DNA of 64,000 nucleotides from Bacteroidota bacterium. GTDB lineage: Bacteria > Bacteroidota > Bacteroidia > UKL13-3. The stretch spans positions 62,001 to 126,000 of the forward strand of contig CANHVU010000003.1 in assembly GCA_947464275.1 (NCBI GenBank), written 5' to 3'. Shown one piece after another: positions 1 through 8,457 of this stretch. The position numbers and the translations under genes were made by a program. The notes under the pieces are model-generated. The model made no database searches. It was not told the DNA's origin and worked only from the letters and a program-made list of their open reading frames with translations. Each line of letters begins with the position of its first letter. Positions within the stretch are counted from its first letter, which is position 1.

Positions 1-657
1 AATATTTCAGTTCAATTCTTTACAGACAGAGTAAGACGTATTAATGCTTATTTTAAAAACTTAGCAAATAGTTTTGAAATAATGGTAGATGGAATGGAGC
101 CTGAGCAATTTTTAAAATTCAGGATGAGTTTATTGCCTGCAAGTGGTTTTCAGAGTGCCCAATACCGCATGATTGAAATGTATGCTACTAGTTTTGAGAG
201 ATTAGTGGCTAAAGATAAGCGTGAAGAGTTAAAAGATAAAAGTATAGAAGAGCAGTTTAAATATATTTATTGGCAAGCAGGAGCTACTGAAACTGATACC
301 GGAAATAAAACCCTAACCTTAACCAAATTTGAACAAAAATATGGTGACGAGTTATTGCGTTTAGCTAAAACAAATAAAGCATGTAACCTTTGGGCCATTT
401 ATGAGTCGTTAAATGAAACTGATAAACAAAATCAGGATTTAATAGCTGAACTACGTAATTTAGATTTAAATGTAAATGTAAATTGGCCTTTAATGCACTA
501 TAAATCAGCAGTAAAATATTTGCAAAAACCTAAAGAGGACGTGGCTGCAACAGGCGGAACCAATTGGCAAAAATACTTGCCTCCACGTTTTCAGTTACGA
601 ATATTTTATCCTGAACTTTTTACTCAAGATGAATTAACGAATTGGGGTAAATTTTAA
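1..657 (+). CDS. Tryptophan 2,3-dioxygenase family protein (5' truncated by window edge)
   Basis: The reading frame is open from base 1, so the ATG at 82 in the ORF track is internal and the gene starts outside the window. The protein carries the family motif ASGFQSAQYRMIE near its visible N-terminus and TGGTNWQKYL near the C-terminus, the regions that in tryptophan 2,3-dioxygenases line the heme and substrate pocket. The expected reaction is heme-dependent oxidative opening of the tryptophan indole ring to N-formylkynurenine, in the cytoplasm. The family identity rests on these motifs. Whether tryptophan is the true substrate is inferred, since Bacteroidota also carry divergent members. An aminomuconate-semialdehyde-type dehydrogenase at 20594-22036 could act further down the same pathway. 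Confidence 0.8.
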   Translation, partial: NISVQFFTDRVRRINAYFKNLANSFEIMVDGMEPEQFLKFRMSLLPASGFQSAQYRMIEMYATSFERLVAKDKREELKDKSIEEQFKYIYWQAGATETDTGNKTLTLTKFEQKYGDELLRLAKTNKACNLWAIYESLNETDKQNQDLIAELRNLDLNVNVNWPLMHYKSAVKYLQKPKEDVAATGGTNWQKYLPPRFQLRIFYPELFTQDELTNWGKF

Positions 658-756
658 AATGAACCATGCACTTTTAAAAGTAAAATTGTTTTACACTACT
701 ATATTTTGTTAGAAACTGTTTTTTACCTTTATTTGAGCAATTAACTATAAAAACTT

Positions 757-951
757 ATGCGTAAAATATTTATATCATTATCAATTATTGCATTGATAGC
801 AAGTTGTACTAATGATGCACCTTTAAATACACAAGAACAAAAATCAGTTGATAGCCTTGTAAACAATGAACAAGCAGCTAGTGATTCTTTAATGAAAGCT
901 ATTCAAGCAGAAATTGGTGCTGATAGTTTAGCTGAGGATAGCCTTAACTAA
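757..951 (+). CDS. Small lipoprotein, 64 aa
   Basis: This is a short protein with a typical lipoprotein signal: Met-Arg-Lys, a hydrophobic stretch and the lipobox IASC at about residues 14-17. The mature part is acidic, Asp/Ser/Gln-rich and without a recognisable domain; it repeats the pattern DSL several times (VDSLV, SDSLM, ADSLA, EDSLN). It is probably anchored in the periplasmic face of a membrane. It stands alone between the dioxygenase and the glycosyltransferase cassette. The function is unknown. Confidence 0.6.
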   Translation: MRKIFISLSIIALIASCTNDAPLNTQEQKSVDSLVNNEQAASDSLMKAIQAEIGADSLAEDSLN

Positions 952-1084
952 TTTTAGAGTTGATAATTGATTATGAAAGTAAATTTAGTGGTTAACTATT
1001 ACCATTCTTAGTTATTTCACGTTTCTAATTGGTTATTAAATTTAAAAAACTATAATTATTGAATTAAAAAACATAAACTAATTA

Positions 1085-1762
1085 ATGTTATCGGTAATAA
1101 TTCCAGTATATAACGAAGTTAACAATATAGATTTATTAATAGAGAGAGTTCTTGCAGTAAATATATTAAAAGAAATTATTATTGTTGATGATGGCTCAAC
1201 TGATGGTACTCGTGCTAAACTTGAAAAATATGCATCAATGCCTAATTTTAAAGTTGTTTTGCATAAAACAAATCAAGGAAAAGGAGCAGCTATAAGGACT
1301 GGTATTTTAGAGGTATCTGGAACTGTTACAATTATTCAAGATGCAGATTTAGAATATAATCCAGAAGAATACCTCTTAATTGTTCCGCCTGTAATGAATG
1401 GTGAAACCAAAGTAATGTATGGTTCAAGATTTTTAAAAACTAATAATGTTCATTCTTATTGGTATTTTTATGCTGGAGGGCAAGTGGTTACTTGGTTTAC
1501 CAATGTTTTGTTTGGTCAAAAGTTAACAGATGAACCAACTTGTTATAAAGTGTTTGATAGTGAATTGTTAAAGTCAATACCTTTACAATGTACAGGTTTT
1601 GAGTTTTGCCCAGAAATTACAGCAAAAGTGGCTAAACTAGGTCATAAAATCCCCGAAATTCCCATCAGTTATTCGCCAAGAACCTTAGATGAAGGGAAAA
1701 AAATAAATTGGAAAGATGGTGTAATTGCTATTTGGACATTAATCAAGTATAGAATTGTGTAA
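1085..1762 (+). CDS. GT2 family glycosyltransferase, polyprenyl-phosphate sugar synthase type
   Basis: This 225-aa GT-A-fold transferase has the N-terminal VIIPVYNE motif, the nucleotide-binding DDGSTDGT, GKGAAIRTG, and the metal-binding DAD of QDADLE at about residues 91-95. Length and motifs match the DPM1/dolichyl-phosphate mannose synthase branch, which moves a sugar from a nucleotide donor to a polyprenyl phosphate at the inner membrane. There is no C-terminal membrane segment. Its stop codon overlaps the ATG of the methyltransferase by one base, so the two are translationally coupled, and the GT-C/TPR protein follows. The product would be a lipid-linked sugar donor for that membrane transferase; this last step is inference from context. 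Confidence 0.85.
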   Translation: MLSVIIPVYNEVNNIDLLIERVLAVNILKEIIIVDDGSTDGTRAKLEKYASMPNFKVVLHKTNQGKGAAIRTGILEVSGTVTIIQDADLEYNPEEYLLIVPPVMNGETKVMYGSRFLKTNNVHSYWYFYAGGQVVTWFTNVLFGQKLTDEPTCYKVFDSELLKSIPLQCTGFEFCPEITAKVAKLGHKIPEIPISYSPRTLDEGKKINWKDGVIAIWTLIKYRIV

Positions 1763-2334
1763 TGGAAACTAAAAGTTTTAATAAATTAGATGAATTTATA
1801 GCCAATTGGAGGCTATCAAAAGTTAAAAAATATGTAACCAAAGGAGATACTGTTTTAGATTTTGGTTGCGGTTATCAAGCATATTTTTTAAATAATATCA
1901 AAAATGAAATTTTAAAAGGAGTGGGTATTGATTCAGATATTGAGGCGCATTCAATAAATGAAAATATTGAACTAGTTCAATTTAATTATCAAGCTAGACT
2001 GCCTTTTGAAGATAATACCTTTGATAAAATATTTTTATTGGCTGTATATGAACATATACCATTAGATAAAACCATTCCATTACTTTTAGAATTGAAAAGA
2101 ATTTTAAAGCCTAATGGTAAAATTATATTAACCATTCCAACGCCTAATGGCAAGCCAGTTTTAGAGTTTATGGCATATAAATTACGTGTAATTTCGATAG
2201 TGCAAATATCTGATCATGTAAAATATTATGCTAAAGAAGATATGTTAGAAGACTCGAAAAAGGCTGGACTTAAACTTACCTTTCATGAATATTTTCAATT
2301 AGGATGGAATAGTCTTCAGGTATTAGAAAAATAA
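1762..2334 (+). CDS. Class I SAM-dependent methyltransferase
   Basis: This 190-aa protein has the Rossmann motif I VLDFGCGYQAYF (about residues 31-42), an acidic end of strand 2 (GVGIDSD), and the motif LPFEDNTFDKIFLLAVYEHI typical of methyltransferase type 11 domains. It starts on the last base of the upstream glycosyltransferase stop codon (TAATG) and is followed after 28 bases by the GT-C/TPR gene, so it is part of the same operon. It probably methylates a glycan, lipid or cell-surface substrate made by this cassette. The substrate cannot be read from the sequence. Confidence 0.85.
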   Translation: METKSFNKLDEFIANWRLSKVKKYVTKGDTVLDFGCGYQAYFLNNIKNEILKGVGIDSDIEAHSINENIELVQFNYQARLPFEDNTFDKIFLLAVYEHIPLDKTIPLLLELKRILKPNGKIILTIPTPNGKPVLEFMAYKLRVISIVQISDHVKYYAKEDMLEDSKKAGLKLTFHEYFQLGWNSLQVLEK

Positions 2335-2362
2335 ATTTTTATAGAACTTAACAAAGTTATAG

Positions 2363-5323
2363 ATGGAAAACATTGCTAAAATTGATACTAGGATTTCAAT
2401 TATATTACAGTTAGAAAAAAAAAATGCAACGCATTTCGAAAACTTTTTTTCTCAAATTGCTAAATCAAAAAGTGATTTAGAATGTATAATCGTTAATAAT
2501 AACGGAACAGAAGACTTTATTTCGAACAATAAAGTTTTTGCTGAACTAATTGGTAAAAATAAAGGTATTGTAATTAATGAAAAAACTTCATTAGGCAATG
2601 CATACTCATTGGCATTAAACAAAGCTACTGGAGCCATTAGTATAATTATTAACGACATTTCTACTATTAACCTAAGTAGTATTTTATCATGGATTACCTC
2701 AAATAAAAAAGGCCTTCAAAACAATGAAATTTATGTTGGCTCACATGGAATTAAGAATAGTAATGGTAAAGTAAGTATCAATTTTGCTTCTAAACTATAT
2801 AACTCAGCTTTAAGGTTTTTTACCCCATTGAATTTAAAAGATCATTCAGCAAATGTGTTGATTTTAAATACAACAAATGCTCAAGTTGTTTTTAAAAGTA
2901 AAATGACCTCAGCTAATTCGCAATTAGAAATTTTAAGTTTAGCAACTTACAACGGAATTGCATTGAATGAATTTGCATTAAGTGCTGAAAAAAATGTTCC
3001 AAATAAGCAAATTTTCAATGTTTTAGCTATACCATTTATTGCCATTGCATTGCGTTTTAAATATTTTGTTACAAGTGCTATTGCTGAGTTAAAATCAGGA
3101 ACTAATCCATCATTAGCAAGTGGGAATCATCCTATTTATCGCCTACTGTTTTTCAGCTTAATTATACTTGCCACTTTTGCCATGCCATACTTAAGTAAAG
3201 ATTTTGGGATGACTTGGGATGAAAAGCAACATAACGATTATTCGATGTTATCTTCTAATTGGATGCTAACTATGGGAGCTGACTCTTCGGCAATTATTGA
3301 TTCGAAGAGCAGTGCAGATTTTATACGTCAGTGTTATAGATACTATGGAGAACAAAGTAATTTGGTGGCTGCTATGGTTTACCGTACTTTTGATTTACCA
3401 CCCTTCGAAACACGACATTTTATTATATCATTATATGGTTTATTAGGTTTAATAGGGATTGCGCTTGCTTCCAAAGAATTGGGAGGCTGGAGAGCAGGTG
3501 TTTTAGGTATATTATTTACCTTTTTTAATCCAGGATGGTTGGGAAACTCTATGAATAATCCAACTGATATTCCTTTTGCTACTGGTTTTGCATTGTCATT
3601 ATACTTTTTCTTTAAGATTTTAAAAGCGCTTCCTAAGCCTAAATTTAGCCATTTAGTTTGGCTTGGTATTGCTATTGGAATAGGAATTGGTGGTCGTATT
3701 GGTGCATTTTTGTTAATTGCTTATTTTGCTCTGTTCTTAGGTGTAAATTGGCTTTCACTATTTAAAAATAAAACAAATAATAACTTTAAACTCATTTGGC
3801 CTTATGCTAAAATATTAATAGCTGTGGCCGTATTTGGTTACTTGTTTGGTGTTTTACTTTGGCCATATGCTTTAGAAAATCCATTCAAAAATCCATTCAT
3901 TGCTTTTTCTAAAGCTTCAGACAATGTTTCTTTTTATACCAATAATGTGGAGATTTTTGAAGGTAAACGACTATACATGAGAGACCAAGCACCATGGTAT
4001 TACGTTATTCGATTTTTAACAATGGGTAATCCATTATATTTATTACTAGGCTTTGTTTTGGGTGTAGTATTAATAAAATGGATGAATAGTAAAATCAAAT
4101 TTGGTTATATTGGATTGTTAATTTTCATGATTATTTTTCCTATTGCCTATGCAGAATATGCTAATTTGAATTACTATAATGGATGGAGACATTACCTATT
4201 TATTTTACCAAGTTTAATCACACTATCAGCTATTACTTTTGATTTTTTACTGGGTCAAAGCAATAAAATTATTCGCATAGTAACAGCAGTTGTTATTATA
4301 GCATTATTTGTAAAGCCAACCTATTGGATAATAAAAAACCACCCAAATGAGTATGTTTACTTCAATGAATTAGTTGGTGGAATTGATGGTGCGTATGGGA
4401 ATTATGAAACCGATTATTATTCAAATTCTTGTCGCGAAGCAGGAGAGTGGATTGCAAAGCAACATCCAAATGAAAAACTAGTGGTTTGTATAAATAATGA
4501 ACCACTAACAGCTTCTTATTATGCCAATAAAATTAATCCAAACTTGCAGTTCCAATGGGTGAGAGAGTATGAAGAGCAAAAACCTAATTGGGATTATTTA
4601 ATCTTGACATCAAGAACTTATTCGAAAAATGAATTATTAAATGGTGCATTTCCTCCTAAAGGAACTGTTTATACAGTAATGGCAGATAATGTTCCTTTAG
4701 CTTGTGTTGTTAAGCGTGAAGTTTCTTATATGCCTTTAGGATATAAATCAATGGATGCTCAAAAATATGATTCTGCTGTTTATTATTTCAAAAAGGCTGT
4801 TGAATGGGAGCCAAAAAGCGAAGAAGCTCACAGAATGTATGGATTTGCTTGTATGGTTAGTAATAATTTTGAAGAGGCTTTAAAGCAATACGATGAAGCA
4901 ATAAGCATTTTTCCTGAAAATTATTCTGCATACTCAAACAAAGGATTATTGTATTTTAATAAAAAAGAATATCAAAAATGTATCGAGGCTTGTGTTAAAG
5001 CTACTACTTATAAAAACAATACTACTGAAGCATATTATTATTCTGCCTTAGCTTATTTAAACATGAATGATTATAATGGAGCAATTGATAGGTTAGAAAC
5101 GGCTTTGAAATTTAATGGACAATCGCCTGAAATATTTTATTATTTGGGTAAATCATATGAGGCTGTTAAAAATAATACACTTGCCGCGACCAACTTTGAA
5201 TATTGTTTGGGTATGAATCCTAATTTTAAACAAGCATGGTATGATTTAGCAAATCAATATAAAATTTTAGGCAATGAAAATGGTTATGAACAATGTATGC
5301 AGCGATTCAACTCTTTACAATAA
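2363..5323 (+). CDS. Fusion: degenerate GT2 domain + membrane GT-C glycosyltransferase + TPR
   Basis: This 986-aa protein has three parts. Residues 1 to about 240 align along their length with the neighbouring GT2 (LGNAYSLALNKATG against GKGAAIRTGILEVSG; VGSHG against YGSRF), but the catalytic DAD is replaced by NDIS, so this domain is probably inactive. Residues from about 258 to 660 hold many hydrophobic segments, with the acidic first loop MTWDEKQHNDY expected of GT-C/PMT-like transferases that use polyprenyl-phosphate sugars. Residues from about 790 to the end are TPR repeats (for example AVYYFKKAVEWEPKSEEAH). It probably transfers a sugar from a lipid carrier on the outer face of the inner membrane. 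The acceptor is unknown. The TPRs may recruit it. Confidence 0.8.
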   Translation: MENIAKIDTRISIILQLEKKNATHFENFFSQIAKSKSDLECIIVNNNGTEDFISNNKVFAELIGKNKGIVINEKTSLGNAYSLALNKATGAISIIINDISTINLSSILSWITSNKKGLQNNEIYVGSHGIKNSNGKVSINFASKLYNSALRFFTPLNLKDHSANVLILNTTNAQVVFKSKMTSANSQLEILSLATYNGIALNEFALSAEKNVPNKQIFNVLAIPFIAIALRFKYFVTSAIAELKSGTNPSLASGNHPIYRLLFFSLIILATFAMPYLSKDFGMTWDEKQHNDYSMLSSNWMLTMGADSSAIIDSKSSADFIRQCYRYYGEQSNLVAAMVYRTFDLPPFETRHFIISLYGLLGLIGIALASKELGGWRAGVLGILFTFFNPGWLGNSMNNPTDIPFATGFALSLYFFFKILKALPKPKFSHLVWLGIAIGIGIGGRIGAFLLIAYFALFLGVNWLSLFKNKTNNNFKLIWPYAKILIAVAVFGYLFGVLLWPYALENPFKNPFIAFSKASDNVSFYTNNVEIFEGKRLYMRDQAPWYYVIRFLTMGNPLYLLLGFVLGVVLIKWMNSKIKFGYIGLLIFMIIFPIAYAEYANLNYYNGWRHYLFILPSLITLSAITFDFLLGQSNKIIRIVTAVVIIALFVKPTYWIIKNHPNEYVYFNELVGGIDGAYGNYETDYYSNSCREAGEWIAKQHPNEKLVVCINNEPLTASYYANKINPNLQFQWVREYEEQKPNWDYLILTSRTYSKNELLNGAFPPKGTVYTVMADNVPLACVVKREVSYMPLGYKSMDAQKYDSAVYYFKKAVEWEPKSEEAHRMYGFACMVSNNFEEALKQYDEAISIFPENYSAYSNKGLLYFNKKEYQKCIEACVKATTYKNNTTEAYYYSALAYLNMNDYNGAIDRLETALKFNGQSPEIFYYLGKSYEAVKNNTLAATNFEYCLGMNPNFKQAWYDLANQYKILGNENGYEQCMQRFNSLQ

Positions 5324-5534
5324 CATTTATCAAAATCCCGCTGAAGGTCAATTAAATATTTTATGATTGGATAATTCAGACTTTAAGATAGAAATATACA
5401 ACACCATTGGGCAATTAGAACTAGCAGTTAATAATTCAAATAGAACTGATATTTCTGCTTTAGAAAAAGGTATTTACTTTATAAAAATTCAGTTAAAGAA
5501 TAGTTCAAAAATCATCAAGTTTGTGAAGCAATAA
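5322..5534 (+). pseudogene. Relic of a T9SS type A C-terminal sorting domain
   Basis: Frame 3 reads NIYQNPAEGQLNIL, then a TGA stop at 5364-5366, then DFKIEIYNTIGQLELAV, LEKGIYFIKI and a basic end IIKFVKQ before TAA. This is the complete Por-secretion tail pattern (NIYPNPAxG, IYNxxGQ, GIYFIKI, KFVK), normally the last 70-80 residues of a T9SS cargo. It lacks a start codon, a passenger domain and continuity: it has an in-frame stop and lies in a different frame from the TPR gene it abuts. The rest of the cargo gene has been deleted, probably at the junction now marked by the stop of the GT-C/TPR gene. This is not a working gene. Confidence 0.8.
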
Positions 5535-5545
5535 ATGGTTAAATA

Positions 5546-6181
5546 ATGAATGAAACTTTAAAGGATAATTTTGTAAAATTAGTTTCAAGATACACCCAAA
5601 ATAGTTTATTGATAAATGAACTTTGGAATGAAATAGAACAGCATTATACTGAACCTACTAGGCACTACCATAATTTAATACATATTGCTGCGGTTTACAA
5701 TAAACTATCAGCAATTAAAGGACTTTTGGCTGATTGGGACATGATTCAATTTTCGGTATTTTACCACGATATTTTTTACAATACCAACAAAAACGACAAT
5801 GAACTAAACAGTGCATTATTGGCAAAAAGTAGTTTGCAAAAGTTGGCTATTGAAGACTCAAGAATTGGTACCGTTTTTAGCCAAATTTTAGCTACACAAA
5901 CTCACCAAAATACTAACGATATTGATACCAATTATTTTACCGATGCTGATTTAAGCATTTTGGGTGAAAGTTGGGAAAATTACCAAGTTTACTCCAAACA
6001 AATTAGAGCAGAATACGTTCAATATGCCGATGAGGTGTATGTTCCAGGTAGGATAAAAGTTTTGAATCATTTTTTAGAAATGGAGCGTATTTTTAAAACT
6101 CCCCAATTCCATAATTTATTTGAAATGAAGGCAAAGCAAAACTTAGAAAATGAAATAAAATTACTGAAACAAAATTTATAG
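5546..6181 (+). CDS. Predicted metal-dependent HD-superfamily phosphohydrolase
   Basis: This 211-aa cytoplasmic protein has the HD signature of the COG4339 type: RHYHNLIHI at about residues 31-39, then FYHDIFYN at about 72-79, followed by conserved NELNSA. Later acidic residues (FTDADLSILG) supply the remaining metal ligands. The family is predicted to hydrolyse a phosphate ester or nucleotide with a divalent metal, but no substrate has been fixed. It opens a plus-strand run (HD hydrolase, DUF3109, ABC ATPase, selD) with short gaps of 31 and 8 bases and one overlap, so it may be cotranscribed with them. Confidence 0.8.
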   Translation: MNETLKDNFVKLVSRYTQNSLLINELWNEIEQHYTEPTRHYHNLIHIAAVYNKLSAIKGLLADWDMIQFSVFYHDIFYNTNKNDNELNSALLAKSSLQKLAIEDSRIGTVFSQILATQTHQNTNDIDTNYFTDADLSILGESWENYQVYSKQIRAEYVQYADEVYVPGRIKVLNHFLEMERIFKTPQFHNLFEMKAKQNLENEIKLLKQNL

Positions 6182-6212
6182 CCTTTAATTTATTACTTTT
6201 GGCTCTTATTTT

Positions 6213-6791
6213 ATGATTTTATTAGAAAACACCATTGTTTCGGAAGATATTTTAGAGAAAAATTTCATTTGCAATTTATCTGCTTGTAAAGGAGCATGTT
6301 GCATTGAAGGCGATTCAGGCGCACCAATAACCCAAGATGAGTTGGAAATTTTAGAAGCAGAATTGAAAAATATAAAACCTTATTTAACTGCTGTTTCGCT
6401 TGAGGCTATTAAAACTCAAAACTTTTGGGAAAAAGATACTGATGGCGATTTGGTAACAACTTGTTTGCCAACTGGCGAATGCAATTTTTCGTTACGCGAT
6501 GAAGCAGGAATGTTAAAATGTGGTATTGAGCAAGCTTACCGCGATGGAAAAGCAAGTATTCAAAAACCTTTATCGTGCCATTTATACCCAATTAGAATTA
6601 GCAATGTGGGCGAATTTGAAGCATTGAATTACCACCGTTGGGATATTTGTAAACCAGCATGCAAACTAGGCGAAGAGCATCAAGTGGCAGTTTATCAGTT
6701 TTTAAAAGAACCTCTCATACGTAAGTTCGGAGCTGATTGGTATAATGAGTTAGACGAAATTGCAAAGCAATGGAAAGCAGAAACTAATTAA
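6213..6791 (+). CDS. DUF3109 family cysteine-rich protein
   Basis: This 192-aa protein is recognisable by CKGACCIEGDSGAP near residue 24, a central CLPTGECNF and a later CHLYPIRI ... CKPACKLG. The eight or so conserved cysteines suggest binding of a metal or an iron-sulfur cluster, as in the related YkgJ cysteine-cluster proteins, but this is not demonstrated. There is no signal peptide, so it is cytoplasmic. The gene lies 31 bases after the HD hydrolase and 8 bases before the ABC ATPase. The function is unknown. Confidence 0.8.
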   Translation: MILLENTIVSEDILEKNFICNLSACKGACCIEGDSGAPITQDELEILEAELKNIKPYLTAVSLEAIKTQNFWEKDTDGDLVTTCLPTGECNFSLRDEAGMLKCGIEQAYRDGKASIQKPLSCHLYPIRISNVGEFEALNYHRWDICKPACKLGEEHQVAVYQFLKEPLIRKFGADWYNELDEIAKQWKAETN

Positions 6792-6799
6792 CAAATTAC

Positions 6800-7414
6800 A
6801 TGCAAGTAGTTTTAAAAAGTTTAACCAAAAAATATAACAAGCAAGTTATTTTTACCAATCTCGATTACACTTTTGAGGCCAACCAAACTTATGCTTTGGT
6901 GGGGCATAATGGAAGTGGAAAATCAACTTTGATTCAAATAATTTATAACTATAATACCATAAGCAAAGGCGAAATAAACTACAATTTAAACAATGAATTG
7001 GTAGAAGAAAATGCCCAACGATTTATGGCTTTTGCTGCTCCTTATGTTGATTTGCCAGAAGAATTAACTTTGCAGGAAATAATTGATTTTCATTTTAGTA
7101 TTAAACAAAAACGAATCAATTTAGACATTGGACAATTGTTAACAGATGCTAATTTAAGCGAGCATACTGATAAAATGATTAAGCATTTTTCGAGCGGAAT
7201 GAAGCAGCGAGCAAAGTTGATTTTAGCTTTTGCTACTCAAGCTGATTTGTTACTTTTAGACGAGCCATGTAGTAATTTTGATCATGCAGGAATAACTTGG
7301 TATCAACAATGCATCAATTTGCTTTTGGGTAAATGCACCATCATTGTGGCCAGTAATCAACTTTATGAATACGAGTTTTGCCAACACACATTAGATATTT
7401 TAAAATATAAATGA
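6800..7414 (+). CDS. ABC transporter ATP-binding protein (CcmA-like size)
   Basis: This 204-aa single nucleotide-binding domain has Walker A GHNGSGKST at about residues 35-43, signature FSSGMKQR and Walker B LLLLDEPCSNFDH. No permease or substrate-binding gene is next to it. The short length and single domain are like the heme-exporter ATPase CcmA, and an orphan ccmB permease lies at 34076-34726, so the two may form one transporter; this pairing is inference. The gene overlaps the selD start by four bases (ATGA), so selD is translationally coupled to it. Confidence 0.85.
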   Translation: MQVVLKSLTKKYNKQVIFTNLDYTFEANQTYALVGHNGSGKSTLIQIIYNYNTISKGEINYNLNNELVEENAQRFMAFAAPYVDLPEELTLQEIIDFHFSIKQKRINLDIGQLLTDANLSEHTDKMIKHFSSGMKQRAKLILAFATQADLLLLDEPCSNFDHAGITWYQQCINLLLGKCTIIVASNQLYEYEFCQHTLDILKYK

Positions 7415-8457
7415 CAGCAATAAAACTTACACAATTTAGCCATGGTGCTGGGTGTGGTTGTAAAATAGCTCCTGATAAATTGGAGCAAATTTTAAGCAAT
7501 AATAAATCAACAGATGTGTTTGCCAATTTATTAGTTGGCAATCAAACCAACGATGATGCAGCAGTGTGGGATTTGGAAAATGGACAAGCATTAATCAGTA
7601 CGGTAGATTTTTTTATGCCTATTGTTGATGATGCTTTTAACTTTGGAAGAATTGCTGCTACCAATGCTTTAAGCGATGTTTATGCCATGGGAGGTAAGCC
7701 AATTTTCGCCAATGCTATTTTGGGCTGGCCTATTGATAAATTGCCTTTGGAGTTGGCTTCAAAAGTAATTGAAGGCGCGCAATCAGTTTGTAAGCAAGCT
7801 AATATTCCTATTGCTGGTGGGCATAGTATTGATAGTTTAGAACCCATGTTTGGTTTGGCGGTAAATGGATTAATTAACAAACAAAATATCAAACAAAACA
7901 GCGGAGCAAAAGCTGGTGATTTATTGTTTTTAACAAAACCTTTAGGAACAGGAATAATTGGAACTGCCATCAAACGTGGTTTGATTGAAGCTGAAGCTCA
8001 TGCTGAAATTTGCATTGAAAGTATGTGTACTTTAAATAGCATTGGTTATGATTTAGCAAAACTCAATGGCGTGTCTGCACTCACTGATGTTACGGGTTTT
8101 GGTCTATTGGGACATTTAATTGAAATGGCAGAAGGAGCTGATTTAACAGCAGAAATAAATTGGAAAAATGTTCCTTATTTTGAGTTTATTGATTCGTATT
8201 TACAAAAAAATATTATACCTGATAACACTTATAGAAATTGGAATGCTTACGAGAAAAAAGTTTTTGGATTAAATGACATGAAAGCATTTCAAATCTTAAA
8301 CGACCCTCAAACAAGTGGAGGTTTATTAATAAGTATTCACCCAGATTCAGTTAATGAATTAGAAGAAATATTTAAAACAAATAACTTATCATTATTTATA
8401 AATCCAATAGGCCGCTTTAAAAATGAAACGCCAAATAGGGTAGAGGTTCAACTTTAA
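7411..8457 (+). CDS. selD: Selenide, water dikinase
   Basis: SelD makes selenophosphate from selenide and ATP, the selenium donor for selenocysteine and for 2-selenouridine in tRNA. The N-terminal GAGCGCK motif carries the catalytic Cys (a Sec in some organisms) followed by the conserved Lys. Further support comes from NDDAAVW, TVDFFMPIVDD, GGHSI and LTDVTGFGLLGH. The length of 348 aa is normal. The ATG overlaps the ABC ATPase stop. The 3' end overlaps the convergent PA14-OmpA gene by four bases. No selA, selB, selC or selU is in the window, so its downstream use here is unknown. Confidence 0.95.
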   Translation: MTAIKLTQFSHGAGCGCKIAPDKLEQILSNNKSTDVFANLLVGNQTNDDAAVWDLENGQALISTVDFFMPIVDDAFNFGRIAATNALSDVYAMGGKPIFANAILGWPIDKLPLELASKVIEGAQSVCKQANIPIAGGHSIDSLEPMFGLAVNGLINKQNIKQNSGAKAGDLLFLTKPLGTGIIGTAIKRGLIEAEAHAEICIESMCTLNSIGYDLAKLNGVSALTDVTGFGLLGHLIEMAEGADLTAEINWKNVPYFEFIDSYLQKNIIPDNTYRNWNAYEKKVFGLNDMKAFQILNDPQTSGGLLISIHPDSVNELEEIFKTNNLSLFINPIGRFKNETPNRVEVQL

